Of a DNA stretch of 14,721 nt, positions 14,672 to 14,721 are shown in pieces (the stretch's first letter is position 1; each line of letters starts with the position of its first letter). The notes under the pieces were generated by a model. The model was not told the origin of the DNA. It ran no database searches and saw only the letters and a list, made by a program, of their open reading frames with translations. This DNA comes from Clostridiales bacterium (lineage in GTDB: Bacteria; Bacillota; Clostridia; Clostridiales; Caloramatoraceae): assembly GCA_026416355.1 (NCBI GenBank), contig JAOAFH010000059.1, positions 1-14,721 of the forward strand, given 5' to 3'. The translations under genes were made by a program, and so were the position numbers.

Positions 14672-14721
14672 TTATGAAATAGCAAAGACGTAATTAAAAT
14701 AAACTAGTCTAAAAATCGAAT

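Overview
The window looks like chromosomal DNA of a low-GC, Gram-positive clostridium. It is AT-rich throughout, has strong AGGAGG-type ribosome binding sites, uses GTG and TTG starts alongside ATG, carries a guanine riboswitch ahead of guaB-guaA, and encodes clostridial-type protein families. I cannot name the species from sequence alone.

Layout. (1) 70-390 (+): a small DUF192 protein. (2) 391-727: no gene. It holds a remarkable 211-bp imperfect palindrome (487-697) with a GC-rich two-hairpin head. (3) 728-4626 (-): a tight, translationally coupled three-gene operon read from a good promoter at 4687-4715. Its order is a multi-pass membrane protein, a radical SAM/SPASM enzyme with unusual cluster-cysteine spacing, and a large exported protein. 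The exported protein starts with a GFVTNSSSTNF motif and has a possible lipobox. The arrangement suggests a peptide/protein-modification system, and I do not recognise it as a described one. (4) 4882-6669 (+): an FtsA/actin-fold ATPase with a C-terminal tail of tandem beta-grasp-like repeats. (5) 6689-7309 (-): an AlkA-type DNA glycosylase with a TTG start. (6) 7331-11233: an accessory island on the + strand holding a Uma2-family PD-(D/E)XK nuclease, a long prokaryotic Argonaute with a complete DEDD catalytic tetrad, and a stand-alone EVE/PUA-like protein. (7) 11264-14497 (+): promoter, guanine riboswitch, guaB (IMP dehydrogenase) and guaA (GMP synthase), the last steps of GMP synthesis. (8) 14498-14721: terminator, a promoter facing out of the window, and a 20-bp operator-like inverted repeat.

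A family of hairpin terminators threads through the window: four copies that retain both halves and one truncated copy. They share an identical 13-nt loop (ACATATAACATTT), while the stem shows compensatory changes. Copies sit on both sides of the Argonaute island as 20-bp perfect direct repeats. One right-edge copy appears to be a hybrid of two stem types, which suggests the island was inserted or exchanged by recombination at these terminators.

How the genes may work together: the Argonaute is predicted to be an active guide-directed nuclease, with the Uma2 nuclease and EVE-like protein as candidate partners in DNA defence (inference). The radical SAM enzyme most plausibly modifies the protein encoded 4 bp downstream, with the membrane protein as exporter or anchor (inference). 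guaB-guaA form one guanine-repressed operon.
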